Source: Haloferax marinisediminis
GTDB lineage: Archaea; Halobacteriota; Halobacteria; Halobacteriales; Haloferacaceae
Assembly: GCF_009674585.1 (NCBI RefSeq)
Contig: NZ_WKJP01000001.1
Location: forward strand, 2,232,001 to 2,296,000
Direction of reading: 5' to 3'
Length of the DNA: 64,000 nucleotides
The position numbers were made by a program, and so were the translations under genes. Below are positions 8,056-15,478 of the stretch, piece by piece (position 1 is the stretch's first letter; each line of letters begins with the position of its first letter). The notes beneath the pieces are model-generated. The model saw only the letters and a program-made list of their open reading frames with translations. It had not been told where the DNA came from and did no database searches.

Positions 8056-8433
8056 ATGTATCGCGTCTCAGTTCGTCGGGAACTCATCGCCCAGCACTAC
8101 CTGACGGTCCCCAACCCGGGTCCGGAAGGAGAACTTCACTCACACGCGTTCACCGTCGAGGTCGAGCTCTCCGGCCCTGAACTCGACCAGTACGGCTACC
8201 TCGTCGATATCGACGACGTGAAAGCCGCACTCGACGCGACGCTCTCACGATACCGCGACGAGACGATGAACGAACTCGTCGAGTTCGCCGGACAGAACCC
8301 GAGCGTCGAACGCCTCGCCCGCCACGTGTGCGAACAGTTCGTCGAGGCCGCGACGCTCACGAAACCCGAACACGTCTCGGTCCGAATCTGGGAAGACGAC
8401 ATCGCGAGCGCCACCTACGAGACGTCGCTCTGA
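8056..8433 (+). CDS. 6-pyruvoyl-tetrahydropterin synthase family protein, Glu in place of catalytic Cys
   Basis: A 125-residue T-fold enzyme. The three zinc-binding histidines are visible: His 14 (IAQHYL) and His 28/His 30 (ELHSHAFTVEVEL). In PTPS and QueD a catalytic Cys lies a few residues before the HxH pair; here Glu 24 (and Glu 26) occupy that stretch, and the only Cys is remote (RHVCEQF). That resembles PTPS-III enzymes, in which Glu replaces Cys and the product is 6-hydroxymethyl-dihydropterin. The HSH (not HGH) variant is unusual. It is third gene of the operon starting with gch3; the next gene's GTG is one base past this stop. Confidence 0.85.
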   Translation: MYRVSVRRELIAQHYLTVPNPGPEGELHSHAFTVEVELSGPELDQYGYLVDIDDVKAALDATLSRYRDETMNELVEFAGQNPSVERLARHVCEQFVEAATLTKPEHVSVRIWEDDIASATYETSL

Positions 8434-8434
8434 C

Positions 8435-9508
8435 GTGCACGTTGGTCTCGTCGTCTACGGCGAACTCGATGGGCGCTCAGGTGGCTATCGGTACGACCTC
8501 GAACTCACTCGCGGCCTCCGTGCCGCCGGGGACGAGGTGACCGTCGTCTCACTCCCCGAGCGACCGTACCGAAAGCGACTTCGCGATAACGTCACGTCGG
8601 CCCGCCGACTCCGTGACCTCGACGTCGATGTCGTTCTCCAAGACGAACTGTGTCATCCATCCCTCGCAGCCGTGAATGCGCGCCTCGACGACGAGGTGCC
8701 GGTCGTCTCGGTCGTCCACCATCTCAACTCGGTGGAGAACCACCCACCGTGGAGACAGCATCTCCGCCAAACCATCGAGACTCGGTATCTGCGGTCTGTC
8801 GACGCGTTCGTGTTCAACAGTGAGACCACCCGAGCCTCTGTCGCGGCCGTCGCCGACGCCGACCCGCACGTCGTCGCCTACCCCGCTGGCAACCGGTTTT
8901 CGTCACACGGCGCACCGCTCGGCGACGACGAAATCCGGTCGCGCGCCGTCGAGGGACCGCTCCGGGTCGTCGCTGTCGGAAACCTCGAACCCAGAAAGAA
9001 CATCGATGGGTTGCTTCGCGCACTTGCCCGACTCAGCGGCGAGTGGCGGCTGACCGTCGTCGGTGCACCCGTGGATACGGCGTACGAACAGTCGCTACAC
9101 TCACTTGCCGACGAACTCGGTGTTTCCGACTGGGTAACGTTCACGGGGCGACTCTCCGACAGCGACCTCGCGACGATTCTTCGACAGTCGCACCTCTTCG
9201 CACTCCCGTCACACTACGAAGGGTTCGGAATCGCGGCCCTCGAAGCGATGGGGTTCGGTCTCCCGGCTCTCGTCTCGTCGGCTGGTGGTGCGAGCGAACT
9301 CGTCACCCATCGCGTCGATGGCTTCCTCGTCGACCCGGTCGATACGGCGTCGATTACCGATGCTGTCGCCCCGCTGTGCCGAAATCGCCGCCGACTCGTC
9401 ACACACTCGCTGGCAGCGCGCGACCGATTCGTCGAACACGAGACGTGGGACGAGATGGCCCAGACGGTTCGGTCGTTTCTGACGACGGTCGTGGACCACG
9501 GTGGGTAA
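8435..9508 (+). CDS. Glycosyltransferase, GT4 (GT-B) family
   Basis: A 357-residue GT-B glycosyltransferase. The N-terminal acceptor domain begins with a GGYRYDLELTRGL loop. The donor domain has VGNLEPRKNIDGLLRAL (Arg/Lys 187-188, phosphate binding) and the EX7E motif in HYEGFGIAALEA (Glu 262, Glu 270), followed by SSAGGASELV. It transfers sugars from nucleotide donors with retention. The GTG at 8435 is the likely start, immediately after the PTPS stop. As last gene of a pterin/flavin-like operon it might glycosylate a small molecule, but glycan or lipid acceptors are equally possible. Confidence 0.88.
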   Translation: MHVGLVVYGELDGRSGGYRYDLELTRGLRAAGDEVTVVSLPERPYRKRLRDNVTSARRLRDLDVDVVLQDELCHPSLAAVNARLDDEVPVVSVVHHLNSVENHPPWRQHLRQTIETRYLRSVDAFVFNSETTRASVAAVADADPHVVAYPAGNRFSSHGAPLGDDEIRSRAVEGPLRVVAVGNLEPRKNIDGLLRALARLSGEWRLTVVGAPVDTAYEQSLHSLADELGVSDWVTFTGRLSDSDLATILRQSHLFALPSHYEGFGIAALEAMGFGLPALVSSAGGASELVTHRVDGFLVDPVDTASITDAVAPLCRNRRRLVTHSLAARDRFVEHETWDEMAQTVRSFLTTVVDHGG

Positions 9509-9522
9509 TCTGTCCTCGTCTC

Positions 9523-10008
9523 TCACTCACCGTCAATTCGGACCCACTCTTGTAGCGTGAACTGTTCGTAGGGTGTCTCTGACTCCAGTCGCCACTCGTC
9601 GTCGTTCCACTCGGGATAGAACGAATCCCCTTCGTACGTTCCGGGGACCCGACTCAGAACCATCCGGTCGAGATGCGGTTGGAACAGGTCGTAGATTTTC
9701 CCGCCGCCGATGACGTAGACCGTCTCGGAATCCAGTGATTCTGCGATGTCGATGGCCTCTTCGACGTCTCTCGCGTGGTGTGCGGTGTCCACGTCGAACG
9801 CTTGTTGGCTTCGGCTCAACACGATTTGGGCGCTTCCGGGGAGGTCCGCGCGCATCGAGTCGAACGTCTTTCGGCCGAGAATAACCGGGTCGTTCGCGAT
9901 TCGGCCGCGGTACTGCTTCTTGTCTTCGGGGATGCTGTGCCACGGAATTTCGCCGTCTTGCCCGATGACGTAGTTCTCGGAGAGTGCGGCAACAGAGACG
10001 AGTTCCAT
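9523..10008 (-). CDS. hdrA: Dihydrofolate reductase
   Basis: A 161-residue DHFR. Visible features are [30 protein letters not shown] (the N-terminal strand and loop with Trp/Ile contacts), [11 protein letters not shown], the NADPH-binding [13 protein letters not shown], and the C-terminal strands. It reduces dihydrofolate to tetrahydrofolate. It resembles HdrA of Haloferax volcanii as I recall it. Two ATGs are adjacent (10011 and 10008); the second gives the usual MELVSV start. It is convergent with the glycosyltransferase, 14 bases apart. The acidic composition is typical of a halophilic cytosolic enzyme. Confidence 0.93.
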   Translation of the reverse strand: MELVSVAALSENYVIGQDGEIPWHSIPEDKKQYRGRIANDPVILGRKTFDSMRADLPGSAQIVLSRSQQAFDVDTAHHARDVEEAIDIAESLDSETVYVIGGGKIYDLFQPHLDRMVLSRVPGTYEGDSFYPEWNDDEWRLESETPYEQFTLQEWVRIDGE

Positions 10009-10118
10009 CATCGGACAGACGGGCCGTTCGACAATGATGGTTACGTCAGACGGCGGTGGCGACTACAGAATACGGGCCCTCCAGCCCTACGTCACTCCTC
10101 TATCGAGTGGGTTCGCAC

Positions 10119-10373
10119 TCACTCGACGACGAGTGTCCCGTCCGAATCGACGACTACGGTGTACCCGGCGTATTCGAACCTCACGATGATGGGAGACTGG
10201 GCGTCCGTCGTCGCTGTCGCTAAGAGGGTGTCGAGGGCATCGGGGTTGATGACGTCGTATAGCCGTGGTTCGAGGTTGGTCGGGTCGACGCCCTCCCGCT
10301 CGGCAACTGCTCTGACAACGTCTGTGCAATCGACGCTTCGGTGGGGTGTGTCCAGTTGCTGGGAGTCTCTCAT
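10119..10373 (-). CDS. HalOD1 output-domain protein
   Basis: An 84-residue protein made almost entirely of a HalOD1 domain (VVRAVAEREGVDPTNLEPRLYDVINPDALDTLL, then a short beta-hairpin VRFEYAGYTVVVDSDGTLVVE). HalOD1 is a haloarchaeal signal-output domain often found alone or fused to response regulators; its mechanism is unknown. The ATG at 10373 is chosen because the residues upstream do not belong to the domain. It lies downstream of, and on the same strand as, the HTH regulator at 10486, so the two may work together. Confidence 0.75.
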   Translation of the reverse strand: MRDSQQLDTPHRSVDCTDVVRAVAEREGVDPTNLEPRLYDVINPDALDTLLATATTDAQSPIIVRFEYAGYTVVVDSDGTLVVE

Positions 10374-10485
10374 CACGAGAAGTTCACCACCAGCGGGGGT
10401 GAGCCTTGCTCTTACACATGTAACATGCCTTTTCAGGGGTCGACAAACACACAGGAGCCACAGGGCTCGATGAAGAGTACGTAGT

Positions 10486-11130
10486 TCACTCGCTGAACAC
10501 GTCGAGCGCGTCGGCGGCAAGTGTGTCGAATGCCCGTCTCAGTCGCCCGCTGAGCGCTTGACGAGAGATTCGAAGCTCCTGTGCGAGTGTGTCCAGCGTG
10601 GTCCGCCGTGGGTCGTCGAAGTACCCTTCGACGTACGCGAGCTGCAACGCCTCGAATTGGGGACCAGTGAGATGCGTTCTGTCCTGCTCAGGGCGGTCTT
10701 CTGCGAGCCGTATGACGTTCATTCGGATGCCATCCGCTCGGAGCTCGTCGATGAACGCCGAGAGCGGAGCCTTGCTACTGCCCCGGAACTCGAAGCGCCA
10801 CTCGTCTGCGGTCCCAATCCCCGACAGTAAGGCGAGATTCGAATCACCAATCGAGACGATGGTGTCCTGAAACGCTCGGTTCCAGACGACGCGATACAGC
10901 GTCCGTCCCTCTTCTTCGTTGAGCACGGTAATCTGTTCGACAGCGCGATGCTCACGCGTCGCTCGGGCGACTTCAGTGGGACTCGGACCCTGCACCCAGA
11001 TGAACGGAACGACGGCGTTCGACGTCGGAACAACGCGGTCCAGTTCGACGCGAACGTCCGGGAACTCACTGAACGCTTGGCCAATCCGAAACCCGTTTGC
11101 TGCGACTGAAATCTCGGCGTAGACGACCAT
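10486..11130 (-). CDS. Bacterio-opsin-activator-type HTH transcriptional regulator
   Basis: A 214-residue regulator. The N-terminal ~145 residues form a sensor-like alpha/beta region (VVYAEISVAANGFRIGQAFSEFPDVRVELDRVVP). The C-terminal ~55 residues carry the HTH-10 domain shared with Bat: LTGPQFEALQLAYVEGYFDDPRRTTLDTLAQELRISRQALSGRLRRAF. Such regulators are numerous in haloarchaea and are usually one-component sensors of unknown ligand. There is no adjacent obvious target except the HalOD1 gene downstream. Confidence 0.87.
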   Translation of the reverse strand: MVVYAEISVAANGFRIGQAFSEFPDVRVELDRVVPTSNAVVPFIWVQGPSPTEVARATREHRAVEQITVLNEEEGRTLYRVVWNRAFQDTIVSIGDSNLALLSGIGTADEWRFEFRGSSKAPLSAFIDELRADGIRMNVIRLAEDRPEQDRTHLTGPQFEALQLAYVEGYFDDPRRTTLDTLAQELRISRQALSGRLRRAFDTLAADALDVFSE

Positions 11131-11493
11131 GCGGTACCCTTTGGGCCGAACGTGCTTTAGTCCGTGTGAATGAGTGACAGTGTTTCCGTATCGACGAGAT
11201 TGTTTTCTCCCGTTCCTTCGAGACGAGGATTCAGAACGATGTCTCGCTGTGAGGTTCGGTTGCCCATCAGCGATATTACTGATAATTGATAATAATGAAG
11301 AGTATATTCGAGATTATTCGTGCTGAGGTAGCTGTATTTCCTCCGAAGATTCGCCAGAACCAGCATATGGCGACTACTATGGCCGAACATATTGGAGAAT
11401 ATGATATTCAACAATCATGATTGATATCAGATAAGTATAATAATATTGCAAACCAACAGTATATACCTTCCATAAGGCAGGAGGGGGAGGAAT
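11131..11493. other. AT-rich intergenic region with likely promoter for the thioester-domain protein
   Basis: About 360 bases, clearly lower in GC than the flanks from roughly 11270 to 11490. TATA-like tracts include TAAGTATAATAATATTG (around 11432-11448) and AGTATATACC (11459-11468); the latter lies about 25-35 bases before the ATG at 11494. A reading frame on the minus strand (11157-11414) exists but has non-haloarchaeal composition and is probably noise. I see no RNA gene or repeat. Confidence 0.5.
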
Positions 11494-12570
11494 ATGGAAC
11501 CAATATCTGACACGGTTCGGCTAACGAGGAGGACAGTACTCCGAAGTGCAGCGACAGGGACGTTGCTCACTGCTGTCGGGGTCGGCACTGCGGGAACTGC
11601 AGCAGCAAACGGAGGAACGACAGTCGACCTCATCGCAGACAACGGCGATGGGAGCGGGCCAGTAGTCGGCTCTGTGTCGATTTCGGACGACGGCATGGAC
11701 CTCTCTATCACCATCGAGACGGACGGCTACTGGTGTCTCACAGAGACCCACGTGCACGTGGCCGATTCGGTCGGTGACGTCCCGGCCGCTGGCAACGGAA
11801 ATCCGATTCCCGGTCGATTCGACTACTCTGGGTCACACGACTGTGTGACGTCGGTACCGTATACGATTCCGATACCGTCGCCGAACGACGGCACACTCGT
11901 CGTCGCAGTGCACACTGTCGTAGAGACGTTCGGCACACTCGACTACTTCGCGCAGTTGCTCCCGTCGACCGCGAGTGTTCGCGTTGCGTTCCCCGGCGGT
12001 GACAGTTACTTCAACCTCACTGTCAGCAATGCAGGAAGTCTCGACGGAACGTACGACAGTTTCTGCATCGACACTGACCGGACGATATCGCCGGGGGCGA
12101 CGTATACCGCAGACGTATACTCGAGTTACGAGTCGCTTCCGTCGGGAATCGTCGAGTTCCCGGAGAACCTCGACCTGGTCAACTACATCATCAACCAGAG
12201 TTGGCCGGGGAAGACATCACCAGGGGGCTACGGGACGTACACCTACGGTGACGTCCAGCGAGCCATCTGGACGCTCATCGAAGACGAACTCAGCGCGTCT
12301 GGACTTGGCTCGTGGAGTCAGGACCGCGTCAACGAGATTCTTGCGGACGCACAGGCGAACGGCGAAGGGTTCGTTCCCGGCTGTGGCGACTACGTCGCAG
12401 TGATATTCGTCCCCGGAAATAGCCAGTATATCATCGGACAGGTCGTCCTCGGGTCGTACCCCGTCCCGTGCGAGTTCCGTGAAGAGACCGCCTGGGGAGA
12501 CGGTCCGGACTTCGCCGGTAGAAACTGGGCGACGTACATCGAGTACACACTGTCTGGAACGAACGGATAG
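11494..12570 (+). CDS. Tat-exported protein with putative Cys-Gln thioester domain
   Basis: A 358-residue protein. The Tat signal is LTRRTVLRSAATGTLLTAVGV (Arg 12-13), with a probable cleavage after AAA near residue 38. Residues ~165-325 resemble the thioester domains (TQxA type) of Gram-positive surface adhesins. FCID at 190-193 (Cys 191) matches the [YF]C-hydrophobic motif. VQRAIWTLIED (Gln 255) matches the TQxA-I-W-x-L motif, with a G-rich lead-in GGYGTYTYGD. In those adhesins Cys and Gln form an internal thioester that binds host or surface amines covalently. The N-terminal ~120 residues are beta-rich (WCLTETHVHV). No C-terminal anchor is seen, so it may be secreted. The assignment rests on two motifs only. 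Confidence 0.7.
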   Translation: MEPISDTVRLTRRTVLRSAATGTLLTAVGVGTAGTAAANGGTTVDLIADNGDGSGPVVGSVSISDDGMDLSITIETDGYWCLTETHVHVADSVGDVPAAGNGNPIPGRFDYSGSHDCVTSVPYTIPIPSPNDGTLVVAVHTVVETFGTLDYFAQLLPSTASVRVAFPGGDSYFNLTVSNAGSLDGTYDSFCIDTDRTISPGATYTADVYSSYESLPSGIVEFPENLDLVNYIINQSWPGKTSPGGYGTYTYGDVQRAIWTLIEDELSASGLGSWSQDRVNEILADAQANGEGFVPGCGDYVAVIFVPGNSQYIIGQVVLGSYPVPCEFREETAWGDGPDFAGRNWATYIEYTLSGTNG

Positions 12571-12702
12571 TCTCTCGGCGACGACTTCGTTCGACACCAC
12601 GAATACGTACTCGACATTTTTCACCCGACTTCGAACTCAGCACCAGTTGGTTACGCAGTCACACAATTCGAACCACATTCCTGGGGAGGGCGATGGATTT
12701 CG

Positions 12703-13086
12703 CTATTCGTTCAACAGGCCACGGAGTGCCATCGCAACTTCCTGGAAATCGCGGAGTGTGAGTCCGTCTGTCGTCAAGAACACGCCCTCGGTCGGGGTGG
12801 TAACCCGCACGAGAAATCCGTTGTCGAAGACGCGAATGGTAAACCGGTAGTTCCCGAGTTCGGACCCGGAGTACGCCGTGTGCGCGTGGAACCCCCACGA
12901 CTCGTAATCGACGAACCCAGCGAGGTCTGCATCCGATTCGAGGTCAGACCGGAGATATATCTGCTCGTATCTGTCTTTCGTGAAGTACGTAATCGACCGA
13001 AGTTGGTCTCCGATGGTCGTTCGGCACGCAGAGATCAGCTCCGACTCTCGGGCGTCGTCGATGATATCGTCCTCTTTAGGTCGCAT
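12703..13086 (-). CDS. Conserved haloarchaeal protein of unknown function (127 aa)
   Basis: A 127-residue acidic soluble protein. It includes the stretches SACRTTIGDQLRSITYFTKD, YEQIYLRSDLESDADLAGFV, YRFTIRVFDNGFLVRVTT and GVFLTTDGLTLRDFQEVAMALRGLL. It resembles a haloarchaeal family I recall as DUF7522, with no known function; the pattern (helical N-terminus, then antiparallel strands) suggests a small alpha/beta sensor or regulator. It is a single gene, preceded on the minus strand by a TATA-like CCTAAAGAGG. Confidence 0.75.
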   Translation of the reverse strand: MRPKEDDIIDDARESELISACRTTIGDQLRSITYFTKDRYEQIYLRSDLESDADLAGFVDYESWGFHAHTAYSGSELGNYRFTIRVFDNGFLVRVTTPTEGVFLTTDGLTLRDFQEVAMALRGLLNE

Positions 13087-13321
13087 CTGTCATCACCACA
13101 GCGTAGATACGCCTCAAACTGTGCTATCGACTGCTGTATTTCTCAACGTATGGGAACGACTACCGCACGGCGAGTGTATCGGTGACGCCGACTGGGGGGA
13201 CGACGACGCTCGGGGATGGGTGAGTTGGACGAGGTCTCTGAACGAAGGGAGATATTGTCAGCTAGCCACCAATTTGATTAGCGCACAGAGTGAGTCTCTT
13301 CCAACGGAGTGGTTTCAGACG

Positions 13322-13477
13322 ATGGCGCAGCCATTCGAAGTCATCAGTGTTCTCGTGGCACTGGAGTTCGTGGCCATGGCCGCGATTGTGCTTCTTCTGG
13401 GCCCGCTCGAAGCGGTGGTTTCGGTCGTGCCGCTGATGGTTGTGTTGTTGATTGCGTTAGTGGTGTATTGGCGGTGA
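13322..13477 (+). CDS. Small membrane protein (51 aa)
   Basis: The ATG at 13322 gives MAQPFEVISVLVALEFVAMA followed by AIVLLLGPLEAVVSVVPLMVVLLIALVVYWR, essentially two hydrophobic helices. The frame stays open upstream to 12980, but those residues overlap the promoter of the divergent gene and are not protein-like. Haloarchaea carry many small membrane proteins of this size. The function is unknown and the start is uncertain. Confidence 0.5.
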   Translation: MAQPFEVISVLVALEFVAMAAIVLLLGPLEAVVSVVPLMVVLLIALVVYWR

Positions 13478-13519
13478 TTCCGTGTCGTTCTCGCCGTCTC
13501 TTTGTTGAATAGATTACAG

Positions 13520-13696
13520 TGGGGCCGGAGGGATTTGAACCCCCGATCGACTGATATCTCCGGTGGGCACCTCGGAACTCCAGAGGGTCGTCAACACGAC
13601 CGATGATCAGTCGGCCGCTCAGTATATCAGCTGGAGTGTCGTCCCGGGCGCCAAGCCTCTGGAGTCAGTCGCCATGCCGGGCTTGGCCACAGCCCC
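13520..13696 (-). tRNA. tRNA-Trp (CCA anticodon) with intron
   Basis: Reading the minus strand, the 5' exon (13696-13659) is GGGGCTGTGGCCAAGCCCGG... ending ACTGACTCCAG and the 3' exon (13555-13520) is ATCAGTCGATCGGGGGTTCAAAT...CGGCCCCA. The acceptor stem pairs GGGGCTG with CGGCCCC, the D stem GCCA with TGGC, the anticodon stem ACTGA with TCAGT, and the T loop is TTCAAAT. The anticodon loop CT-CCA-G identifies tRNA-Trp. A 103-base intron (13556-13658) interrupts the loop after position 37, the standard site. The terminal CCA is not encoded. Confidence 0.95.
13556..13658 (-). ncRNA. tRNA-Trp intron, probable box C/D guide RNA
   Basis: The 103-base intron lies between tRNA positions 37 and 38, flanked by sequence able to form a bulge-helix-bulge. 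In Haloferax the corresponding intron is known to act as a box C/D guide RNA directing 2'-O-methylation of C34 and U39 of its own pre-tRNA. D/D'-like CTGA elements are visible (in CAGCTGATATACTGAGCGG and CCGACTGATCATCGG), and a C'-like TGTTGACGA lies downstream. The exact C and D boxes were not resolved. Confidence 0.7.
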
Positions 13697-13752
13697 GTTC
13701 CGTTCTGTCTGCACTCTCTCGTATGGCGATTTTTCTTAAAGGGGTTTCGATT

Positions 13753-13980
13753 CTACTCGTCGCGGTCGTCGTCCGCCCAGTCGCACTCTTGGCACTTGTA
13801 GGCGACGACGAACTCGGTCACACTCGGCATGTAGCCGACCTGAATCACGTTTTCTCCGCACTCCGGACAGTCGAAGTCGGCGTCTTCGATGGCTTCGGCT
13901 TCCAGCGGGCGTTCACCCTCGACGAGTTCGGCGAGTGTCTCGGGGGTCACCATCCGACCTTGTACGACGCGGTTGCTCAT
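13753..13980 (-). CDS. Haloarchaeal zinc-ribbon protein (75 aa)
   Basis: A 75-residue protein with a zinc ribbon: CPEC (FDCPECGENVIQVGY) and CQEC (YKCQECDWADDD), giving a CX2C...CX2C site. The N-terminal half (VVQGRMVTPETLAELVEGERPL) is conserved-looking. It resembles the haloarchaeal family I recall as DUF5795. The function is unknown; nucleic-acid or protein binding is plausible. It lies between tRNA-Trp and the yjbQ-like gene on the same strand. Confidence 0.8.
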   Translation of the reverse strand: MSNRVVQGRMVTPETLAELVEGERPLEAEAIEDADFDCPECGENVIQVGYMPSVTEFVVAYKCQECDWADDDRDE

Positions 13981-14045
13981 ACTCCGACGAATTCTCCCGA
14001 GTAACGTAAGCCCTCCGTCACCGACAGACCGAACCAGTCGTCAGA

Positions 14046-14432
14046 TTACGGCGTCGCAACCGTCACCGTCCGCGTCCGCGGGCCGTCACACTCGACGAGG
14101 AGGACCGACTGCCACGTGCCGAGGTCCAACTCGCCGCCGACGACCGGAATCGACACGCCGTTTCCGACGAGGAGGGCACGAAGATGTGAATCCGCGTTGC
14201 CGTCCAGTTCGTCGTGTCGCCATCCCTCGTCGGGGACGCTCGCGGCGAGCATGGACTCGATATCCTCCAATAGCCGTGACTCGGCTTCGTTGACACAGAC
14301 GCCGGTCGTCGTATGTCGCGAGAAGACGGTACAGACGCCGTCGTAATCGTCGGGAAGGGCGTCAGAAACGTGGTTCGTCACGTCGAGCGTCTGGAGACGC
14401 CGTTCGGTCCGGATATCGAAGGTTCGTCGCAT
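14046..14432 (-). CDS. YjbQ / UPF0047 family protein (secondary thiamine-phosphate synthase enzyme)
   Basis: A 128-residue UPF0047 protein. Visible features are VFSRHTTTGVCVNEAE (His in the presumed active site), LLEDIESML, HLRALLVGNGVSIPVVGGELDLGTWQSVLLVECDGPR with the family's C-terminal G-W-Q signature, and RTVTV at the end. Members show weak thiamine-phosphate synthase activity in vitro; the true role is unclear. The start at 14432 (MRRTFDIRTERRL) fits family length. It overlaps no neighbour; the next membrane-protein gene ends 42 bases upstream. Confidence 0.88.
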   Translation of the reverse strand: MRRTFDIRTERRLQTLDVTNHVSDALPDDYDGVCTVFSRHTTTGVCVNEAESRLLEDIESMLAASVPDEGWRHDELDGNADSHLRALLVGNGVSIPVVGGELDLGTWQSVLLVECDGPRTRTVTVATP

Positions 14433-14473
14433 ACGACGATGTTCGTCGACAGGAGAGAAAAATCGGCCGACGC

Positions 14474-15478
14474 TCAGAGCCACGGCGCGCGCGAGCCTTC
14501 CTCACCGGGGTAGCCGTATCCCGGTTCGGAGGCGTCGTCTGCGTCTTGGGACGACTCGTCGAAGACGTCGTCCCCGTCGTCGGCGTCTGCCGCGATGGAT
14601 TCTTCGTCGACGGCGTCAGCAGCGCCGATGTCGTCGCCGCCGTCTGCGACTGCTCCAGTTCCCATCGCACTGTCGGGTTCGGGGCCGTCGGTGACCGTCA
14701 GGTCGTCGAAGTCGGAGGCGTCTTCGCTCGCCCCAGCAGGGTCGAAGGCGAACAGCGCCGTGACACCCAGCACGCCGAGGGCGACCGGAGCCTTCGTCGG
14801 CATCAGGCCGAGGACGTCCAGCGCCAGCATCCCGAGAGCGACCGAACTCCCGAAGCGGAACAGGTCGATGTCGACCGACCCGCGCAGGCGGGGTGCGAGC
14901 AGGGCGACCGACCCGGCGAACGCGACGCCGGTTCCAGCGGCCGCGGCGGCACTGATGAGGCGAATCGGGTCGGGGCTGACGATGAGTTCGAAGCCCGAGG
15001 GGTTGAAGCTCGCCACGAGGCCGAGACCGATGATGACGCTCGGCGACGGGAGATACTCACCGACCTTCGAGGATGCCGTCTTCGCGGCGATTGCCAGGAT
15101 GACGAGGCCAGCGAAGCGGTGGAACACCTCGAAGTTGAGCAGCGTCTCGATGGTCTCGGCGACGGCCGCCTCTGCGACTGCCACCGGGATGAGGAGCGCG
15201 CCGAGCAGGAGAATCGACGTGAGCTGCTCGCGGCGCGTGCCGTCCATCTCCGCGAGGATGACCGCGACGGTCGCGGAACCACCGAAGATGAGCAGGCCCG
15301 TCTGGAGGATGCCCGTAATGGATGGGTCGCCTGCCGCCGTGGTCAACGCACCCGCGATGATGAGCGCGGGGAAGATGCCGTCGACGAGGGGCAGACCCAT
15401 GACCGTCGCGAGCAGGCGCGTGGCACCACCGACCTGCTGCTCGAGACGAAGCGCGACTGGATGGCGTGAAACACTCAT
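14474..15478 (-). CDS. Haloarchaeal polytopic membrane protein with acidic tail
   Basis: A 334-residue protein with about seven hydrophobic segments in residues 25-245 (IFPALIIAGALTTAAG, GLLIFGGSATVAVILAE, ILLLGALLIPVAVAEAAVAE, FAGLVILAIAAK, VALLAPRL, VALGMLALDVLGLM, PVALGVLGVTALFAFD). An 85-residue tail follows that is extremely rich in Asp, Glu, Ala and Ser and is probably disordered in the cytoplasm. It resembles a haloarchaeal family I recall as DUF5794. No catalytic motif is seen. Confidence 0.75.
   Translation of the reverse strand: MSVSRHPVALRLEQQVGGATRLLATVMGLPLVDGIFPALIIAGALTTAAGDPSITGILQTGLLIFGGSATVAVILAEMDGTRREQLTSILLLGALLIPVAVAEAAVAETIETLLNFEVFHRFAGLVILAIAAKTASSKVGEYLPSPSVIIGLGLVASFNPSGFELIVSPDPIRLISAAAAAGTGVAFAGSVALLAPRLRGSVDIDLFRFGSSVALGMLALDVLGLMPTKAPVALGVLGVTALFAFDPAGASEDASDFDDLTVTDGPEPDSAMGTGAVADGGDDIGAADAVDEESIAADADDGDDVFDESSQDADDASEPGYGYPGEEGSRAPWL

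Noticed and set aside
11157-11414. 85-residue ORF in the AT-rich region
   Set aside because: Its composition (Asn, Tyr, Ile, Leu, Ser rich) is unlike any gene here, no promoter or ribosome site is evident, and the AT-rich stretch is better explained as promoter DNA.
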